A stretch of 64,000 nucleotides of DNA from RH-AL1 sp965198715 (GTDB taxonomy: Bacteria > Pseudomonadota > Alphaproteobacteria > Rhizobiales > Beijerinckiaceae), in NCBI GenBank assembly GCA_965198715.1, contig CBDAPV010000002.1, forward strand, positions 1,240,001 to 1,304,000, read 5' to 3'. Numbering within the stretch: position 1 is the stretch's first letter; each line of letters opens with the position of its first letter. Shown here one piece after another: positions 61,183 through 64,000 of this stretch. Below the pieces are notes generated by a model. That model saw only the letters and a list, made by a program, of their open reading frames with translations. It searched no databases and was not told the DNA's origin. The translations under genes were made by a program, and so were the position numbers.

Positions 61183-62100
61183 ATGTCCGATCCCTTCGAT
61201 CCCAAGCGCTCGTTCCAGGGCCTGATCCTCACCCTGCAGCGTTTCTGGGCGGAGCAGGGCTGCGTGATCCTGCAGCCCTATGACATGGAGGTGGGCGCCG
61301 GCACCTTCCATCCCGCCACCACGCTGCGCGCGCTGGGCCCCAAGCCCTGGCGCGCCGCCTACGTCCAGGCCTCGCGCCGCCCCAAGGACGGGCGCTACGG
61401 CGAGAACCCCAATCGCCTCCAGCACTATTACCAGTTCCAGGTCATCCTGAAGCCCTCGCCCGACGACCTCCAGGACCTCTACCTCAAGTCGCTCGAGGCC
61501 ATCGGCATCGACATGGGGCTGCACGACGTCCGCTTCGTCGAGGACGACTGGGAGAGCCCCACGCTCGGCGCCTGGGGGCTGGGCTGGGAATGCTGGTGCG
61601 ACGGTATGGAGGTGAGCCAATTCACCTACTTCCAGCAGGTCGCCGGCATCGAATGCGCGCCGGTCTCGGGCGAGCTGACCTACGGGCTGGAGCGCCTCGC
61701 CACCTACGTCCAGGGCGTCGATTCGATCTACGAGCTGAACTTCAACGGCGTCGAAGGCGCGGGCAAGATCACCTACGCCGACGTCTTCCTCCAGGCCGAG
61801 CAGGAATATTCCCGGCACAATTTCGAGGCCTCCAACGCCACCATGCTGTTCCGCCACTTCGCCGATGCCGAGCTCGAGTGCCGCGCGCTGCTGGCCGCCG
61901 GCGACAAGGGCGACAAGGCCGAAATCGTGTTGCCGGCCTACGACCAGTGCATCAAGGCCAGCCACGCCTTCAACCTGCTGGATGCCCGCGGCGTGATCTC
62001 GGTGACCGAGCGGCAGAGCTACATCTTACGGGTGCGCGAGCTGGCGAAGGCGTGTGGCGCGGCGTGGCTGAAGACGGCGGCGGGTGGGGCGGCGGCTTGA
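61183..62100 (+). CDS. glyQ: Glycyl-tRNA synthetase alpha subunit
   Basis: A 305-residue class II synthetase subunit of the alpha2beta2 type: FQGLILTLQRFWAEQGC, then QPYDMEVGAGTFHPATTLRA, RRPKDGRYGENPNR and the motif-3-like ELTYGLERLATYVQG. It needs GlyS (beta) for activity; glyS usually follows directly but is absent here for at least 1.9 kb, where brnT/brnA lie instead. The ATG at 61183 gives the usual N-terminus. Confidence 0.96.
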   Translation: MSDPFDPKRSFQGLILTLQRFWAEQGCVILQPYDMEVGAGTFHPATTLRALGPKPWRAAYVQASRRPKDGRYGENPNRLQHYYQFQVILKPSPDDLQDLYLKSLEAIGIDMGLHDVRFVEDDWESPTLGAWGLGWECWCDGMEVSQFTYFQQVAGIECAPVSGELTYGLERLATYVQGVDSIYELNFNGVEGAGKITYADVFLQAEQEYSRHNFEASNATMLFRHFADAELECRALLAAGDKGDKAEIVLPAYDQCIKASHAFNLLDARGVISVTERQSYILRVRELAKACGAAWLKTAAGGAAA

Positions 62101-62117
62101 GAGCGCCTTAGCGCTCC

Positions 62118-62363
62118 ATGAGGATCGTTTGGGATGAGCCGAAGCGGCAGGCGACCCTAGCGAAAGGTGGGCTCGACTTCGCGATGATCTCGCCAGAGTT
62201 CTTTGCGGGAGCTCAAATCGAGGTGGCCAGAAAAGGGCGCTACCGGGCGCTTGGATGGATCGCAGATCAAGCCTACTCTGTGATCTTCAGTCCGCTTGGC
62301 GCGGAAGCGGTCTCCATCATCAGCCTTCGTTCGGCAAGCAGCAGGGAAAGGCGTAGCTTATGA
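62118..62363 (+). CDS. brnT: BrnT-family toxin
   Basis: An 81-residue toxin, a ribonuclease of type II TA systems: IVWDEPKRQATLAKGGLDFA, then EFFAGAQ, RKGRYRALGWI and ISLRSASSRERR. The usual N-x2-KHG segment here reads T-LAKGG, so a conserved Asn and His are replaced; activity is uncertain. It overlaps brnA by four bases (ATGA). Confidence 0.85.
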   Translation: MRIVWDEPKRQATLAKGGLDFAMISPEFFAGAQIEVARKGRYRALGWIADQAYSVIFSPLGAEAVSIISLRSASSRERRSL

Positions 62364-62560
62364 CCGCGAAGATTGCAGATCTCACCAAGGCCGAAGCTGA
62401 TCGCGACGCGCAACGAGGATATACCGATGCCGATCTCGCCGAGGTCATGGACAATCCCGAATGGACCGACGAACAGTTGCGCAACGCCAAGCCGTTCACC
62501 CAGGTTTTTCCCGATCTGGCAGCCTCGATCGTGCGTGATCCGGCCGCGAAGAAAGCCTGA
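62360..62560 (+). CDS. brnA: BrnA-family antitoxin, C-terminally truncated
   Basis: A 66-residue protein: YTDADLAEVMDNPEWTDEQL, then NAKPFTQVFPDLAASIVR, matching BrnA up to the point where family members go on with a RGPQK-like segment and a ribbon-helix-helix. Here it stops at AAKKA. No DNA-binding part is found in the next 80 bases in any frame. It might neutralise BrnT but should not bind its operator. Confidence 0.75.
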   Translation: MTAKIADLTKAEADRDAQRGYTDADLAEVMDNPEWTDEQLRNAKPFTQVFPDLAASIVRDPAAKKA

Positions 62561-62637
62561 GGTCATCCCGTAAGCCAAGTCAGATGGCTTGAGACTATCC
62601 GAGAAGTGCGCCTAAAGACGCCGAACTATATGCCTTC

Positions 62638-62964
62638 TCAAACCCCGACCATCACCCGGTCACCCTCGACCTTCACCGGATAGGTCTTCGCCGGCTTCGG
62701 CAGCGTCTTGAAGACCAGCAGCTTGGCCTTGCCGACGGCCTCGCCCGTGGTCACGTCGAAGGTGGCGCCGTGCATGCGGCACGTCAGCCTGGCCCCTACG
62801 AGCGTGCCCTTGCAGAGGTCGAAGCCCATGTGCGGGCACTTGCGCTGGATCGCGAAGTAGGCGCCGCCGACGTTCGCCAGGAGGATCGACTGGCCTTCGA
62901 CCTCGATGCCCTTCGTGGTGCCGGGGGCGAGATCGGAGGTCGAGCCGGCGGCGGCGAAGTTCAT
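62638..62964 (-). CDS. Rieske [2Fe-2S] ferredoxin-like protein
   Basis: A 108-residue soluble protein. The cluster motifs are CPHMG and CRMHG (Cys-x-His pairs). It resembles NirD- or naphthalene-dioxygenase-type ferredoxins. The start MNFAAAGSTSDL is chosen over a 57-codon longer frame that runs into the repeat. Its electron partner is not evident here. Confidence 0.87.
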   Translation of the reverse strand: MNFAAAGSTSDLAPGTTKGIEVEGQSILLANVGGAYFAIQRKCPHMGFDLCKGTLVGARLTCRMHGATFDVTTGEAVGKAKLLVFKTLPKPAKTYPVKVEGDRVMVGV

Positions 62965-63055
62965 GGTAGGCCTTTGGGGTCGGCTGGCACCGGTCGTCGG
63001 CTGCATCGATAAGCGGCTGATCCTGCTGCCGGTTGCAATCGCCGGCCTCTCCGAA

Positions 63056-63172
63056 CGTCGTCCTTCCGGGGGCGCCGAAGGCGAACCCGGAACCGGTGAG
63101 CTTCTATTGCTCCCCGAATTCGCGAGGCTCACCGGTTCCGGGTTCTCGCTGACGCGAGCCCTGGAAGGACGC
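63056..63172. repeat. Dispersed palindromic intergenic repeat, copy 3 (reversed)
   Basis: About 117 bases between the Rieske gene and queF. CGTCCTTCCGGGGGCGCC and GGCGAACCCGGAACC match the reverse complement of the right end of copy 2; GGTTCCGGGTTCTCGC and CCTGGAAGGACG match the reverse complement of its left end. The centre is shorter than in copies 1 and 2. Confidence 0.75.
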
Positions 63173-63192
63173 CGTTGATGAGCTGCTCGCGC

Positions 63193-63651
63193 CTACCCTC
63201 GCCCGCGATACGCCGGCACGCCCTGGTCGGGCAGCCACACGCCCTCCAGCGGCGCGCCGGTCTGCCAGAACACGTCGATGGGGATGCCGCCGCGCGGGTA
63301 CCAGTAGCCGCCGATGCGCAGCCAGCGCGGGCCGAGCAGGGCGGCCAGTTCGCGGCCGATGCGCACCGTGCAATCCTCGTGGAAGGCGCCGTGGTTGCGG
63401 AAGGCGCCGAGGTAGAGCTTGAGGCTCTTGGATTCGACGAGCCAGTAGCCGGGCACGTAGTCGATCACCAGGTGGGCGAAGTCGGGCTGGCCGGTGACCG
63501 GGCAGAGCGAAGTGAACTCCGGCGCGGTGAAGCGGGCGACGTAGTTGGTGTCGGGGTGCGGGTTGGGCACGCGCTCGAGCCGCGCCTCCTCGGGCGAGGC
63601 GGGCAGGGCGGCGTGGCGTCCGAGGACGCCGTCGGCAGGATCGTGGGTCAT
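63193..63651 (-). CDS. queF: NADPH-dependent 7-cyano-7-deazaguanine reductase QueF
   Basis: A 152-residue unimodular QueF that reduces preQ0 to preQ1. The nucleophile Cys is in FTSLCPVTGQPDF, the Asp in HEDC, and the substrate-binding ESKSLKLYLGAFRNHG is present. It supplies preQ1 to Tgt, whose gene is 12 kb away. The ATG at 63651 is chosen; GTG 63666 is possible. Confidence 0.95.
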   Translation of the reverse strand: MTHDPADGVLGRHAALPASPEEARLERVPNPHPDTNYVARFTAPEFTSLCPVTGQPDFAHLVIDYVPGYWLVESKSLKLYLGAFRNHGAFHEDCTVRIGRELAALLGPRWLRIGGYWYPRGGIPIDVFWQTGAPLEGVWLPDQGVPAYRGRG

Positions 63652-63767
63652 GCGCCTGCTTCCCACGGGTTGGCGGCGTCGACAACCTCAGTTGGATGCG
63701 GCAGGTTCAGCCGACAGGACAGCCAGCTCTAGCGGAGGCGGTCGCAATCAGGTGGGTCGTCGCGGCG

Positions 63768-64000
63768 TCAGCGCGACGCCGTGCGCTTCCACTTAGCCTC
63801 GAGCTTGGCGTTGATGCGCCCGACACGGGAGCGGAACGCCGCCCAGAAGCTGGCGCCCGTCTTGGGTCGGCCATGGATGGTCAGGCTCTCGCTGGCGCGC
63901 GCGGCGTCTACCGCCGCCGTCGCGGCGACGAGGTCGGCCGGTGTCACCGTGCCGGCCAGCGGCGAGCCGATGCTGGCGAGATGCACGCGGGCGCGCTGGC
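63768..64000 (-). CDS. Partial protein with C-terminal FWAA...KW motif
   Basis: The frame continues past the right edge, so only the last 76 or so residues are seen. They end in FWAAFRSRVGRINAKLEAKW followed by KRTASR. The same motif, FWAAQRARIDSIHAHLHRKW, ends the exported protein at 39587. No known domain is recognised. Whether the missing N-terminus has a signal peptide would tell whether the two are paralogues. Confidence 0.6.
   Translation of the reverse strand, partial: QRARVHLASIGSPLAGTVTPADLVAATAAVDAARASESLTIHGRPKTGASFWAAFRSRVGRINAKLEAKWKRTASR

Overview
The window is a 64 kb, GC-rich, gene-dense chromosomal segment of an alphaproteobacterium. The evidence is the cox cluster order coxB-coxA-ctaB-coxF-ctaG-coxC, the split F0 cluster with both b and b' subunits, an RNase E with a large acidic insertion in its S1 domain, a RegB/RegA pair, two-domain cold shock proteins, PHB metabolism and a DUF2093 gene beside xseA. 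A Rhodospirillales or Reyranella-like host fits the gene mix, but this is inference and no marker here fixes the genus.

Layout. 1-2.7 kb: a nitrate-type ANTAR antiterminator protein (truncated by the window edge) diverges from a NarK-family transporter; the leader between them has a sigma54-like site and two hexaloop hairpins. 2.7-12.2 kb: obg, rne, an AmiC-type amidase, PBP1A and tRNA-Trp. 12.2-15.5 kb: a possible cold-response cluster with a DEAD-box helicase, a short promoter-to-terminator unit with a perfect Shine-Dalgarno, a two-domain cold shock protein and a DUF192 protein. 15.5-20.4 kb: a membrane PAS/GGDEF/EAL protein, an AT-rich patch, a broken ParDE locus and pncA. 20.6-27 kb: an amidase, a short RNase D, lptC-lptA-lptB and rpoN. 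27-34.3 kb: phaZ, regB/regA, DUF2093-xseA, an ECF sigma/anti-sigma pair and an XRE regulator. 34.4-42.3 kb: lnt, cobO, tatABC, queD, queE, enolase and a damaged DUF4258/DUF2283 pair. 42.3-51.2 kb: an amino-acid permease, a LysR/NADP-oxidoreductase pair, two cyclophilins, a second amidase, queA and tgt. 51.2-61 kb: the aa3 oxidase cluster, two exported proteins and the ATP synthase F0 cluster. 61-64 kb: glyQ, brnT/brnA, a Rieske protein, queF and a partial gene.

How the genes fit together. Five queuosine genes (queD, queE, queA, tgt, queF) lie in three places; queC, queG/queH and folE are not seen. The aa3 oxidase and ATP synthase give aerobic energy conservation, and RegB/RegA is a redox regulator that in related bacteria controls such genes. 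LptCAB, Lnt, PBP1A, AmiC and Tat build and serve the envelope.

Most notable: (1) a sigma54-like site plus ANTAR-type leader upstream of narK, next to an ANTAR protein carrying two nitrate P-box-like motifs; (2) a roughly 200-nt unit at 13934-14166 with a consensus promoter, a 14-base perfect match to the 16S rRNA tail, a 20-codon ORF and a terminator; (3) three toxin-antitoxin loci, each damaged differently; (4) a tRNA-guanine transglycosylase lacking two of three zinc cysteines; (5) a dispersed palindromic intergenic repeat in three copies; (6) two unrelated-looking proteins sharing a C-terminal FWAA...KW motif.
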